DNA of 64,000 nt from Mixophyes australis (Eukaryota > Chordata > Amphibia > Anura > Limnodynastidae), in contig JAVHZZ010000005.1 in the NCBI GenBank assembly GCA_036250195.1, positions 184,522,448 through 184,586,447 on the forward strand, in the 5' to 3' direction. The notes under the pieces are model-generated. The model was not told where the DNA came from. It saw only the letters and a list, made by a program, of their open reading frames with translations, and did no database searches. Positions within the stretch are counted from its first letter, which is position 1. Every line of letters starts with the position of its first letter. This document shows positions 24,978 through 36,984 of this stretch, piece after piece. A program made the position numbers and the translations under genes.

Positions 24978-26519
24978 TAAAAATACTAGGTACTGATATT
25001 TCAAAGTCAAACTACGTTCACTGTTGCTGCTGTACCAAAAAATAATAGGTACTGCTATTTAAAAGTCAAACTACGTTCTCTGTTGCTGCTGTACCCAAAA
25101 ATACTAGGTACTGCTATTTAAAAGTCAAACTACGTTCTCTGTTGCTGCTGTACCCAAAAATACTAGGTACTGCTATTTAAAAGTCAAACTACGTTCTCTG
25201 TTGCTGCTGTACCCAAAAATAATAGGTACTGCTATTTAAAAGTCAAACTACGTTCTCTGTTGCTGCTGTACCCAAAAATAATAGGTACTGCTATTTCAAA
25301 GTCAAACTACGTTCACTGTTGCTGCTGTACCAAAAAATATTAGGTACTGCTATTTCAAAGTCAAACTACGTTCACTGTTGCTGCTGTACCAAAAAATACT
25401 AGGTACTGCTATTTCAAAGTCGAACTACGTTCTCTGTTGCTGCTGTACCAAAAAATAATAGGTACTGCTATTTAAAAGTCAAACTACGTTCACTGTTGCT
25501 GCTGTACCAAAAAATACTAGGTACTGCTATTTCAAAGTCAAACTACGTTCTCTGTTGCTGCTGTACCAAAAAATACTAGGTACTGCTATTTCAAAGTCAA
25601 ACTACGTTCTCTGTTGCTGCTGTACCAAAAAATAATAGGTATTGCTATTTAAAAGTCAAACTACGTTCACTGTTGCTGCTGTACCAAAACAAACTAGGTA
25701 CTGCTATTTAAAAGTCAAACTACGTTCTCTGTTGCTGCTGTACCAAAAAATAATAGGTACTGCTATTTAAAAGTCAAACTACGTTCACTGTTGCTGCTGT
25801 ACCAAAAAATACTAGGTACTGCTATTTCAAAGTCAAACTACGTTCTCTGTTGCTGCTGTACCAAAAAATACTAGGTACTGCTATTTCAAAGTCAAACTAC
25901 GTTCTCTGTTGCTGCTGTACCAAAAAATACTAGGTACTGCTATTTCAAAGTCAAACTACGTTCTCTGTTGCTGCTGTACCAAAAAATAATAGGTATTGCT
26001 ATTTAAAAGTCAAACTACGTTCACTGTTGCTGCTGTACCAAAACAAACTAGGTACTGCTATTTAAAAGTCAAACTACGTTCTCTGTTGCTGCTGTACCAA
26101 AAAATAATAGGTACTGCTATTTAAAAGTCAAACTACGTTCACTGTTGCTGCTGTACCAAAAAATACTAGGTACTGCTATTTCAAAGTCAAACTACGTTCT
26201 CTGTTGCTGCTGTACCAAAAAATACTAGGTACTGCTATTTCAAAGTCAAACTACGTTCTCTGTTGCTGCTGTACCAAAAAATACTAGGTACTGCTATTTA
26301 AAAGTCAAACTACGTTCACTGTTGCTGCTGTACCAAAACAAACTAGGTACTGCTATTTAAAAGTCAAACTACGTTCTCTGTTGCTGCTGTACCCAAAAAT
26401 ACTAGGTACTGCTATTTAAAAGTCAAACTACGTTCTCTGTTGCTGCTGTACCAAAAAATACTAGGTACTGCTATTTAAAAGTCAAACTACGTTCACTGTT
26501 GCTGCTGTACCCAAAAATA
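24978..26519. repeat. 59-bp satellite-like array, about 26 copies
   Basis: The unit contains TAGGTACTGCTATTT, then AAAGTCAAACTACGTTC, then CTGTTGCTGCTGTACC and an A-rich linker. Units differ at a few diagnostic sites (TTTAAAAG or TTTCAAAG, TTCTCTG or TTCACTG, CCCAAAAATA, CCAAAAAATA or CCAAAACAAACTA). The rare CAAAACAAACTA variant occurs at about 25683, 26037 and 26332, spaced 354 (6 units) and 295 (5 units), indicating higher-order duplication. Confidence 0.97.
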
Positions 26520-27269
26520 ACTGCGGCCTTAACAGCTATGTTGGTGTTAGACGTGCATCCGGTGTCCGCCATCTGTGCAGTGGAATTCAGACCAGTTGGA
26601 GGATGTAGGAGCAGCCATCTGTGCAGTGGAATTCAGACCAGTTGGAGGAGGTATTGTGGCCCCGGTACTAAATTGGGTACCGGGGCCACTCCACTACGCA
26701 GTCCAGATAGATGCGTATCAGATATTAAACTACATTTAGTGTTGGGGCCAAATCAAACTTTTATGAAAATGACCTGTCATCGTCGAAAACAAGAGGTAGT
26801 GACGCGCTCAAACTACACCCTCTATATGCTGCAGAGGATGTAGGAGCAGCCATATGTGCAGTGGAATTGAGACCAGTTGGAGGAGGTATTGTGGCCCCGG
26901 TACCAAATTGGGTACCGGGGCCACTCCACTACGCAGTCCAGAAAGCTACCTCGGTGCAATGTTTTGGACTAAAAACAATATTGTGAGGTGTGAGGTGTTC
27001 AGAATAGACTGGAAATTAGTGGAAATGATTGTTATTGAATGTTATTGAGGTTAATAATAGCGTAGGAGTGTAAAAAAACCAAAAAAACTGGATTTTAGGG
27101 CTTTTTATGCTTTTTTAAAAATAAATCAGAACCCAAAACCCTAAATCAGAACCAAAACCTTTCGTCAGGTGTTTTGGCAAAACAAATCCGAACCCAAAAC
27201 CTCAAGCTAATCAGAACCCAAAACACAAAACACTAAAAGTGCCCGGTGCACACCCCTACTTAAAATGTA

Positions 27270-28188
27270 GTCTCAATTACAGGTATTTACAAAGCAGGAA
27301 AAAATGCCAGGAAATATATTGTGTAACAATAAACTATGCACATCCTAAGATGTTATTTGTCTACAACAGCAGGAGTCATGCCTAGACAAGATGAAAACAG
27401 ATGAAGCACAGGGTATAGATGGCATCCACCCATGTGTACTAAGGGAACTAAATTCAGTATTTTAGTGACCACTACTTCTCATGGTTATGGATTACCTTGT
27501 GACCAGGTTAGTGCCACAAGACTGAAAAAAACCAGATGCACCAATTTTTAAACAGGGAACAACATCACTACCAGAAAATGATAGGCCTTTGAAACAGACT
27601 TATATTAGAATTCAATAGGCGCTTTTACATTTGACAGATATAATTGTGTTCAAGTGCATCCTTGTTTTATATAAAATGGCAAGGGCTACAAGGAATATGT
27701 TTTACTAAAGATGAGCACATTTTTGGCATGGTATTTAGGGTCTGGGCCGACTGTCCACTGGTAGCGACTCTAACTACCTTAAAACCTGACCAATTGCTAT
27801 CTGGCTAATACAACAAGATAAATTAAGACATTTTCAAGGCTAACCATGGCCACACATTCTGTTTGGTAGTCAAATGATGTTACTTCTCAACACAAAATGA
27901 CAACAATGATTAATGTTCACTCGCAAAGGAAATATTATAAACATTCTAATAAAAAGTGCGGTTGCAAAGCAAGGAAAGGATATACCTGTATACATGCTTT
28001 AAAAATCTGCAAAGCTTTATAGATTGATCATAAACAAGCTATAAACTTTCATTATTTTGAGACTCTAAGTATAGTGCTTTATGTGCTTACTATACTGTTT
28101 GAAGTGTCATTATCATGTACACAGAGATAAAACCGCCCCATTATTATAATTTAAATAAAATAGATTATGTCAGAAAGTGTAAACTTAC
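27270..28188 (+). pseudogene. LINE fragment (27385-27610) in otherwise plain intron
   Basis: The plus strand reads MKTDEAQGIDGIHPCVLREL (27390-27450) and KPDAPIFKQGTTSLPENDRP (27530-27590), the N-terminal RT region of a jockey/CR1-superfamily LINE; the second part parallels FKKGTRSQPENYRPVSL in the LINE at 52 kb. Stops interrupt it. The rest of the interval up to exon 5 shows no feature. Confidence 0.6.
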
Positions 28189-28428
28189 TGTGTGTACAAC
28201 GTGATTTACAGTTATTTCTACATCATAGAATCGACCCTTGTGATATACCGGCAAAGTTGTTTCAGCCCACAGGTGATCCTTGACTTTGGACCAATGAAGA
28301 GCATGTCCTCCTGGACGACTAAGAAGAGAAATTTTCAGAACGTAGTGGCCCTTGGGGATCTTGTCCTTAACTCCACGTAAGCACTTCAAGAGAATCTGAA
28401 TAGGTTGGGGTGTATCTGACCATCCACG
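28189..28428 (-). CDS. Internal exon 5 of the split host gene, start of folded domain
   Basis: Exactly 80 codons, phase 0 in and out, acceptor ...TATTTCATCTAG and donor GTAAGT. The peptide begins RGWSDTPQPIQILLKCLRG, continues IPKGHYVLKISLLSRPGG and HALHWSKVKDHLW, and ends FYDVEITVNHVVHT. Alternating hydrophobic residues in GHYVLKISLLS and RFYDVEITV look like beta strands. Together with the following exon this resembles a beta-sandwich such as a C2 domain, although no calcium-binding aspartate pattern is visible. The whole exon is open without stops and its codon composition differs from the AT-rich flanks. This is one of the two most convincing exons in the window. Confidence 0.9.
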
Positions 28429-28581
28429 CTAGATGAAATAGACAAGTATTAAGAAAATGTTACCCTTTTCAATATTATATTAATTAAAGGTGTTAAATCA
28501 CATTTAGGCTCACAGTCAAAATAACTGAACTGCTGAACTGGGATTTTGAAACATGCACATAATAATTAATGTGCCCTTAGA

Positions 28582-28631
<50 letters not shown>

Positions 28632-30027
28632 CAGTTTTGAAATAGCAGCTGGTTAGGATGGATTAACATCTAACCAGCAAACTTTGGTTTGCTGGTTAGA
28701 TGTATGTATCAAAAATATTGTGCAACTGAAATATTGTGTACAATATTTTGAAGGAAGGTAATACTACAGGGAACTAAAATCCACAGCATTACCGAAAAGA
28801 GTGCATGTGAAGCATACAATTATATCTGCTTTGCTGATATCAACAGTTGTGGTATATACAAATGAAATATATCATGTTATATGTTCTCTGCCTTTAGTCG
28901 AATGCGGTTATAAAACATAATCCACATTATTTAAATATTTGCAGATTGTGCAGAACCCCATCAGATATGTAGTGTTTTAAAGAGACACAAACCACAATCG
29001 GTTTATAGTAAACTGCATGCGAATTATAATAAACTGCATGTGGGTTATAGTAAACCCCTAGCTCGCAATTTGAACCACATGTCCATGTGAACAACTATCT
29101 TGTCCCCATAATTTGAGTTGAGCATACCTTATACTTGCATGCCATTTCGCTTGGCTCTTACTTCCAGAATAAGTGCAGTGCATTAGGGGCATGCAAGTTA
29201 ACCATGCTCCTTTGTGATATGTCTGATTTTGCCTTATAATATGTGTCAAGATGTATTTTCGTTGCTACTTTCCAAGCGCATTTTTATCTAAGGAAAATGA
29301 AGTCTAAAAAATTGGCATATTTTCTTGTGGTTTTCTTGCTGTTTTCCGTTTTGATATATTGCACTTTTTGTATAAATCCTAAGTTGCATAATTGCAATTG
29401 TGGATTCTGATATTTGATAAATTGCATGGTTTGAAAACTACACAAAAATATGCATATTAAACGTTAACATTAAACTTTTGGTTTGAAAAAACTGCATTTT
29501 GATAAATTGTAGCCCTGATGTCTGAATCTATAGAAACCAAGTTTTTCACCACATGGTCCAAGCTTTTATATTTGTAATGTGTAGCAGTTTTTATATATTA
29601 GCAAATTATTTGGTAAATAGGCCAGAATGCTATCTAGCAAATATACAACAGCTCTGATTAGAAAAATAAATTAAAATTTTAATTAAACAAAATTTTATTT
29701 CACTAAAATGAAATTACTATTACGACTATGATTTATTTTATACTTTTACTTAAAAAATGCAACTGTCGTAAGGTTTGTTGCTTTGTTGCATTGTCATTAT
29801 GTTGTGTTGTTGCGAGGTTTCCGTCCAGCAGTCAAACAATTGTTTAGAACCCAAAAATTATGTTTTCAATATTTGTCGCTCTGTTGCTTCATTGCATTGT
29901 CGTTCTATCGCTATGTGGTCTAATAGCTTACTTTTTCGAAACTAAACAACTATGAAAGATTAGACAGTCTTACTTTGAGAGTTGCGGATATTCGCCAACA
30001 AACAAGGAAACAAACATAATTAAATAA

Positions 30028-30076
<49 letters not shown>

Positions 30077-30979
30077 GGGGGGGCAGATACACATTTTTTT
30101 AATAATAATTGAGGAGCCAATATGTTATTTATTTATTTCTACAAGGGACTATTACGTAATTGTTATTTTCAAGAGCAGTCAGATATATTATTATTAAGGG
30201 GCACAATTTAATTACTTAAAAATCATGGGGGCACAATTATTTTATTGCATTAATATAGGGGACACCATTTTTATTTTACAAGGAGGGATCCAATTCTACT
30301 TAGCATCCTTGGGTGCAGGGACCAGGACTAATGCTAAGTAGCTCAGTCCGTTCGTGAAAGGAGTGAGAGCTTTGTTTTAACACATTAGGTTTTTTTAATA
30401 TTTGTTTTACATTAGTTGGACTTTCGGTGACATTCAGTGCTAAGTGCAGAAGACAAAAATATCTCCCAGTTAAAATGGGTTTGATTAAGGTCTCTAAATG
30501 TATAATATAGTATAATATGGTACAGTATAGAATAGTATAGTACAGTATAGTAGAAAATTGTAAATATAGATTTGCACTGCATCAATCTGTATTCCAGCAT
30601 TATAACTGTACTACTATAACCACAACTATTATTATATACATATATACACATTTATTTTCACTTATTGAGGGCCATAAAGTAGAATGTCCATTTCCTCTGA
30701 AGGCAAATTAAAACGGGGGATAAATATTGAAAACTTGAAATTACATTATATTTGTCTACATTTATTAAAAAATATTTAATGGATACAGATTAAATTAAGA
30801 CTAAATATAATATTGCATTCACCAGAGGAAAACATAAAACAAGATAAGATTTTTTCACAGTTAGAGAACAAAGAAACTACTTAATCCCAATCCTACCATG
30901 AGTTGCCTTTTTGGCATCAGGTTAAATTGTGATTTTATATATATATATATATTTATATATATTTACTCATGTTTGTGAA

Positions 30980-31011
<32 letters not shown>

Positions 31012-31042
31012 GATAGATACATTTTTGATATTTATAGATAAA

Positions 31043-31095
<53 letters not shown>

Positions 31096-31098
31096 TAT

Positions 31099-31157
<59 letters not shown>

Positions 31158-31977
31158 TATCTATAGATATATGTATAATGTATACTCCTTTAGCCATGAA
31201 CTATAAAAGTTTTACTTTTTGAAGTGAATAAATAATACTGTGTATAAAATATCTTTTGGAAACCTCAAGGCAGGATTATTGATGCAAACAGACTTGGTTA
31301 TTAAGAACAGTCTAAATTAGAAAGCCTTTATGAATTTTATATTGAAATATATTTTCCCAGCTCAGCATGCCAAATGTGACATTTTAAATTTTAGATTCCT
31401 CAGCAAAAGTAATTTTGGAAATGTCATGCAAACAAAGAATTTGTAATTTCCCAGTGAAATTACTGAGTATGCCCAGTTAGTTATCTCTTTCCTGGTTTCC
31501 CTGGTTGCTTCAAGTGAGCAAGCCATAAAAACTCTTTATCTCTCCAAAACACAGCAATTTAGAAGATAATCGAATAGTGACTGGGGGGCAAAAAAATGCC
31601 AGTCTGAGGAATTAAACCACAATCTCTCTTACATTTACAACCTTCCTCAAAGCGAGTGTCAGATGAGTAGAAAAAAAGAAGATAGGGATTTCAACACATA
31701 CCAACTCTGTCTCATTTACATGGTGACACAGCTGCCTCTTGTTCCACTGAAAGAGATTTTTTGGCCAGCTCTGACAAACTGTAGCCATGCCCAGTTAATA
31801 GCATCAGACAGCCTACTTAAGTATTACTATAATGTGGGCAGAAAAGCAAATAGGATACACTTAAATCATTAACGTTATGAAATAATGCACCGAAAAACAA
31901 ATCTACACTGGGAAAAAATCAATAGAATTGATCGGGTTGTTTAGAAGCAGCAACAGAACATTCATGTAGGATCTCAC
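28429..31977 (-). other. Intron between exons 4 and 5, microsatellite-rich
   Basis: Contains (TA)n runs at 28578-28628 and 30031-30072, a GTATAATATAGTATAG-type run at 30500-30560, and a large compound (TATC)n/(TA)n block at 30938-31170. A 17-base perfect hairpin ACATCTAACCAGCAAAC...GTTTGCTGGTTAGATGT lies at about 28668-28705. 30070-30340 is a diverged copy of the repeat seen at 4.7 and 6.1 kb. ORFs in this interval are microsatellite translations. Confidence 0.75.
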
Positions 31978-32095
31978 CTTCCAGCAAAGGCCTGCTGCTC
32001 TGTTTGATTCATTATTCACTTCAGAGATGTTGCCAAGCTTGGCTAGAATTTCTTCTTTGTGGGCATTTGCTGCATTCAACAACTGGCTTTCTGTT
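31978..32095 (-). CDS. Internal exon 4 of the split host gene
   Basis: A 118-base exon with an excellent acceptor (CTTCCTCTGACTGTTGCAG) and donor GTGAGA. It needs two bases from the preceding exon and ends in phase 0. The peptide includes TESQLLNAANAHKEEILAKL, then NISEVNNES and ends GLCWK. The first half is predicted helical (heptad-like leucines), which would suit a short amphipathic helix before the folded region encoded by the next exon (the join reads CWK-RGWSD). Function unknown. Confidence 0.75.
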
Positions 32096-32873
32096 CTGCA
32101 ACAGTCAGAGGAAGCAAAGAAATCATACAGCACACAAATTAAATACATTCTCTTTTGAATTTACAGTGCATTTAAATTTTTTTCGTTCAATAAAATGCCA
32201 TCAGTAGAGAGAAAGAGAAACTGGTACTCAACAGAGTACTGAGTAAATCAACTTAATACAGATTTTCAGTTCAAAGCCAAAATGTATTTTTTAAGGTTTA
32301 TATAGTGTTATATCAAATATGAAATTATTAATATATGAACCTGGTTACTAAAATTGAGCAAAACAAATAGGTTCTTAAAATATTTTGTAATGGAAAATTA
32401 ATTGTTAGAAACACCTTGCGCCACTACTGACTATAAATGCATCACTAGGGTTTTCTCAGGCCCTGGTGTAATATTTGGGGTGGGATACTTTTGACATCTG
32501 CAAGGTATCAAAGCAGAATATAGCAATACAAGCAATCATATGATCTCATGACATAGTATTTTAGAGTTCAAGGCATGGGTCTAAGTAGAGGTGTATATAG
32601 TGGTATGCCATACCTCCAACTCTCCTACTGATTCATTGTAAAACTATAAAATTCCATTCACCTACATTCTCTATACCGTCACTTCTAAATTTTCACAGCG
32701 CCCACTGGTTCAAGGTACAAACACATCTTGCAGCAAACACGGCAGCACATAACCGAAAATGCTGGTTTATATGATGGGTCCAGTCAGAAGTTACACTTTC
32801 TACAACTACAATAAGTGCTTTTTTGAATTCACCATAAATGCAGATTTATTATGCAAACCCTTTAGCACACAGT
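32096..32873. other. Intronic stretch without recognised features
   Basis: AT-rich, no coding or bounded repeat recognised between exon 4 and the next large element. Confidence 0.6.
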
Positions 32874-33289
32874 CAGAGCTGGACTGGCCATTGGCAGTTC
32901 TGGCAAATGCCAGAAGGGCCAATGGCTAGATTTGCTGCTGCGGATTCGCCATCACTGTCTTCCAGGACCTGACTGCCATGTCACGGCAAGGCAGTGTATG
33001 CAGCAAAGCTAAAGGGGCCGGCCCTAGCCTATTAGTGGCCGGCGCCCACATTGACTGACTCCCTGGTGGCTGTCTCCGGTGTCGCACGTGTGTATTAGCC
33101 CAGGGCTTCTCTGATCTCCTCCCTCCCCAGATCCTCAGAGCCTCCTCTGTCCCATGCTTCCCGGCAGGTGCTCCCATCTTCCATCACAAAGAAGCTGACA
33201 GCTGCAGCTCCCTCCTTGCTCAGTGCCTAGAACAGCACCATAATCAGGTATGTATGCATTTTCTTATGTGCAATCTATTTTTGATTACT

Positions 33290-34020
33290 ACAACTGCACT
33301 ACTGTATGGTATCATTTGAAAATGTTGGCACTGTTGTCGCATAAATTGAACATGGGGGCACTACTGTGTGGCATAATTTGAACATGTTGCCACTAGTTTG
33401 GCATAATTTGAACCAGGGGGCACTATTGTGGCATAATTTGAACATATTGGCACTATTTCGGCATAATTTGAACCTGGGCCACTATTTTGACATCATTTAA
33501 ACATGTTGGCACTGCTGTGGCATAAATTGAAACTGGGACACTACTGTGTGGCATAATTTGAACATGTTGGCACTATTGTTGTTTAATTTGAACCTAGGTC
33601 ACTATTTTGGCATCATTTAAACATGTTGGTACTGCTTTGGCTTAAATTGAACCTGTGGGTACCTCTGTATAGCATAATTTCAACATGTTTGCACTATATT
33701 GGCATCATTTGAACCTGGGGGCACTATTGTGGCATAATTTGAACCTTGGGCACTATTGTGGCATAATTTGAACCTAGGGACACTAATGTGACATAATTGG
33801 AACATGGAGGCACTACTGTGGCACAATTTGAGCTTGGAGGCACTACTGTTGCACAATTTTAACATGGAGGCACTACTGTGGCATCATTTGAACTGGGGGC
33901 ACTACTGTGTGGCATAATTTGAACCTGAGGGCACTACTGTGTGGCATATCAATTGGGGGCACTATTGTGTGACATAATATGAACTGGGAGCACTACGGTG
34001 TGGCATAATATGAACTTCTG
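33290..34020. repeat. About 35-40-bp minisatellite, GGCATAATTTGAAC type
   Basis: About 20 imperfect units, e.g. GGCACTATTGTGGCATAATTTGAACATGTT, with unit length drifting through short indels. Located in the left half of the 32.9-37.0 kb element. Confidence 0.92.
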
Positions 34021-34569
34021 CCAAAGGGCGGTGGCCTAGTGCTTTTTCATTCAAAGTCTTTGTCATTATCGACTAATGTAGGGGACCCAAGAAGTTGCTG
34101 TACCGAGGCCCAAAATTTTTGCAGGCCTTGTCTGGGATGAAGGGGGCAGACGTCTCCAGGTAAATTATCTAAATGTTTCCTATCTAATCAAACTGATGGC
34201 TCACATCAACCCTCTTCCATCCCCCTTAATTTATATACTGTGTTATTTAAAATTAATAGAATAGACGCATATCAAATTACTGCAGTAAAAAGATTATTTT
34301 CTTCTGATATGTTGCTGTAGATGGAAATACTTTTAATGGGGCAGTGTAGGTTCAGGTGATCATTCAACAGTTATGTTTTTTTACTGATATATTTGTTAGC
34401 GTTTTATTTCGTGTGTAATGATTTATAAAATTTCTGCCACTCCAGCTTAATTGAGAGAAAGGGGTATTTGTTAATTATATGTGTGCAAGTACTCTGTTGT
34501 TGCAATTTTGTGGGAGATTTGAAAAAAGCAGAACATTGGATCCCTACAGTGGCACCCGTATAATTGGTG

Positions 34570-36440
34570 GTAATGTTGTAGTGTGTTTGGGGGTTAGTAT
34601 TGCTAATAAGTGGGAGAGGATATTGCTGGTATGTGGAGGACATGCTGATTGCTGTAATGTGGGGGTCTTGCTGCTTGCTGTAATGTGGGGGTTATGCTGG
34701 TTGCTGTAATGTGGGAGTGATGCTGATTGCTGTAATGTGGGGGTCTTGCTGCTTGCTGTAATGTGGGGGTCATGCTGGTTACTGTAATGTGGGGGATAAT
34801 GCTGGTTGCTGTAATGTGGGGGATAATGCTGGTTGCTGTAATGTGGGGGTGATGCTGGTTGCTCTAATGTGGGGGTAATGCTGGTTGCTGTAATGTGGAG
34901 GTGATGCTGGTTGCTGGAATGTGGGGGGTAATGCTGGTTGCTGTAATGTGGGTGGTGATGCTGGTGCTGTAAAGTTGGGGTCATGCTGGTTGCTGTAATG
35001 TAGGGGTAATGCTGGTTGCTGTAACGTGGGGGATAATGTTGGTTGCTCTAATGTGGGGGTGATGCTGGTGCTGTAATGTGGGGGGTAATGCTGGTTGCTG
35101 TAATGTGGGGGGGGGGGGATCATGCTGGTTGTTGTAATGTGGGGACATGCTGGTTGCTGTAATGTTTGGGGTAATGCTGGTTGCTGTAATGTGAGGGTGA
35201 TGCTGGTTGCTGTAATGTGGGGGTAATGCTGGTTGATGTAATGTGGGGGTAATGCTGGTTGCTGTAATGTGGGGGGTCATGCTGGTTGTTGTAATGTGGG
35301 GTCATGCTGGTTGTTGTAATGTGGGGTCATGCTGGTTGCTGTAATGTGGGGGTAATGCTGGTTGTTGTAATGTGGGGGGTAATGCTGGTTGCTATAATGT
35401 GGGGGTAATGCTGGTTGTTGTAATGTGGGGGGTAATGCTGGTTGCTATAATGTGGGGTCATGCTGGTTGCTGTAATGTGGGGGTGATGCTGGTTGCTGTA
35501 ATGTAGGGGTAATGCTGGTTGCTGTAACGTGGGGGATAATGTTGGTTGCTCTAATGTGGGGGTGATGCTGGTGCTGTAATGTGGGGGGTAATGCTGGTTT
35601 CTGTAATGTGGGGGGGGTCATGCTGGTTGTTGTAATGTGGGGACATGCTGGTTGCTGTAATGTTTGGGGTAATGCTGGTTGCTGTAATGTGAGGGTGATG
35701 CTGGTTGCTGTAATGTGGGGGTAATGCTGGTTGATGTAATGTGGGGGTAATGCTGGTTGCTGTAATGTGGGGGGTGATGCTGGTGCTGTAAAGTCGGGGT
35801 CATGCTGGTTGTTGTAATGTGGGGGTAATGCTGGTTGCTGTAATGTGGGGGGTCATGCTGGTTGTTGTAATGTGGGGTCATGCTGGTTGCTGTAATATGG
35901 GGGGTAATGCTGGTTGCTGTAATGTGGGGGTGATGCTGGTGCTGTAAAGTTGGGGTCATGCTGGTTGCTGTAGTGTGGGGGTAATGCTCGTTGCTGTAAT
36001 GTGGGGGGTGATACTGGTTGCTGTAATGTGGGGATAATGCTGGCTGCTGTAATGTGGGGGTGATGCTGGTTGCTGTAATGTGGAGGCAATGCTGGTAGCT
36101 ATAATGTGGGGGTCATGCTGGTTGCTGTAATGTGGGTGGTAATGCTGGTTGCTGTAATGTGGGGGGTGATGCTGGTTGCTGTAATGTGGGGTCATGCTGG
36201 TTGCTGTAATGTGGGGGTCATGCTGGTTGCTGTAATGTGGGGGGTAATGCTGGTTGCTGTAAAGTGGGGGTGATGCTGGTTGCTGTAATGTGGGGGTAAT
36301 GCTGGTTGCTGTAATGTGGGAGGGTGATACTGGTTGCTGTAATATGGGGGTGATGCTTTTTGCTGTAATGTGGGCGTGATGTTGGTTGCTGTAATGTGGG
36401 GTCATGCTGGTTTCTGTAATGTGGGGGGGGTCATGCTGGT
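34570..36440. repeat. About 26-bp minisatellite, roughly 70 copies
   Basis: Unit GGTTGCTGTAATGTGGGGG plus TGATGCT or TAATGCT, with G-run length variation and occasional unit truncation (GGTGCTGTAA). Units around 34976-35275 are duplicated about 500 bases downstream (35475-35770), identified by the shared rare words GTAACGTGGGGGATAATGTT and GTAATGTTTGGGG. Long minus-strand ORFs with TLQQPASPPHYSNQHYP translation are artefacts of this array. Confidence 0.97.
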
Positions 36441-36461
36441 TAATGTATTGTGGAAGGGTAT

Positions 36462-36747
36462 CAGTGGCACACGCAGGGGGGGTTTCTGAGTCTCCAGAAA
36501 CCCCCCCCCCTGCGCTAACTAAGTGGCCGCTATAGCTGCACCGTCCTAAACAGCAGACGTGGCGCTGTCAAAGAAGCGTCCGTGGCGGTGCTGTAGTGTA
36601 TACAGCACCGTCGCGGACGCTTCTTAGACAGCGCCGCGGCTGCTGTATAGGACAGCGCTGAAGAAACGGAGCAGCTCTCGCGGGGGGTGGTTTTTTTTGG
36701 GTCGGGGGGGAAACCCCCCCCCCCTGACAATCCTCCGTTCGCCCCTG
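36462..36747. mobile_element. 286-bp insertion with hairpin core, 5-bp TSD
   Basis: Starts CAGTGGCACACGCAGGGGGG and ends CGTTCGCCCCTG; flanked by GGTAT on both sides (36457-36461, 36748-36752; an extra G makes 5 or 6 ambiguous). It holds an inner palindrome centred near 36600 with arms GAAGCGTCCGTGGCGGTGCTG and its complement. Several C and G homopolymers. Class uncertain. Confidence 0.7.
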
Positions 36748-36984
36748 GGTATTGATGTAGTATAAGAGTGTGTTTTATGTATTTTCCTGGTGCTCCAGGT
36801 GCTTTGCAGAACAAAGGAAACGATCAGGTGGCCAGAAGACCATACATAAGTTTCTGCAGTGCTTCATATTGCACTGCACCATCATATCAGTGTGCAAAAA
36901 TGACGTGCATGGAGCCCACAGCAGGTGGGCCTCTGTGTGCCGTAAATGCCAGGACTGATTTTTAGTCCCAGTCCGGCCCTACAG

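Larger units (their letters stand above)
24388..27258. mobile_element. Non-autonomous hAT element carrying a 59-bp tandem array
   Basis: Starts TAGGGATGAGC and ends GTGCACACCCCTA (reverse TAGGGGTGTGCAC), flanked by perfect 8-base duplications CTTAAAAT (24380-24387 and 27259-27266). Near the left end are inverted segments around GGATCCGAGGCCGATCCGAG and CGGATCTCGCGAGACTCGGA. At 26780-26840 it keeps a fragment that reads KQEVVTR...TLYMLQRM, which matches KQEVVTRWFSTLYMLLQM in the hAT transposase region at 49120-49170. It is therefore an internally deleted relative of the 46.8-54.2 kb hAT. The interior is mostly a satellite array (24978-26519). A 100-base segment with GGTACCGGGGCCACTCCACTACGCAGTCCAG is itself repeated at 26640-26700 and 26890-26940. 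Confidence 0.93.
32874..36984. mobile_element. Large non-autonomous element with two minisatellites
   Basis: The left end CAGAGCTGGACTGGCC... and right end (reverse CTGTAGGGCCGGACTGGGAC) are an imperfect inverted pair of the CAGGGCTGGACTGG type; the left end is matched at 38710 by CAGGGCTGGACTGGCC and the following GCCAGAAGGGCC. No TSD could be matched, so the two ends may come from different copies. A segment at 34020-34140 (GGGGACCCAAGAAGTTGCTG) resembles the inner end of the CAGGGC family. No transposase. The interior holds tandem arrays (33290-34020 and 34570-36440) and a further insertion at 36462-36747. Confidence 0.6.

Noticed and set aside
24978..26519. Regular array resembling a CRISPR
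   Set aside because: Units are whole-length similar with no unique spacers, and the context is a vertebrate hAT element; it is a tandem repeat.
30929..31222. ORFs rich in Ile/Tyr on both strands
   Set aside because: Translations of (TA)n and (TATC)n microsatellites; the same applies to 45337-45774, 55196-55393 and 61336-61542.
34544..36405. Long minus-strand ORFs with Thr/Pro/His/Tyr/Gln repeats
   Set aside because: Artefacts of the 26-bp minisatellite, which lacks stops in that reading; the frame changes with each length variant.
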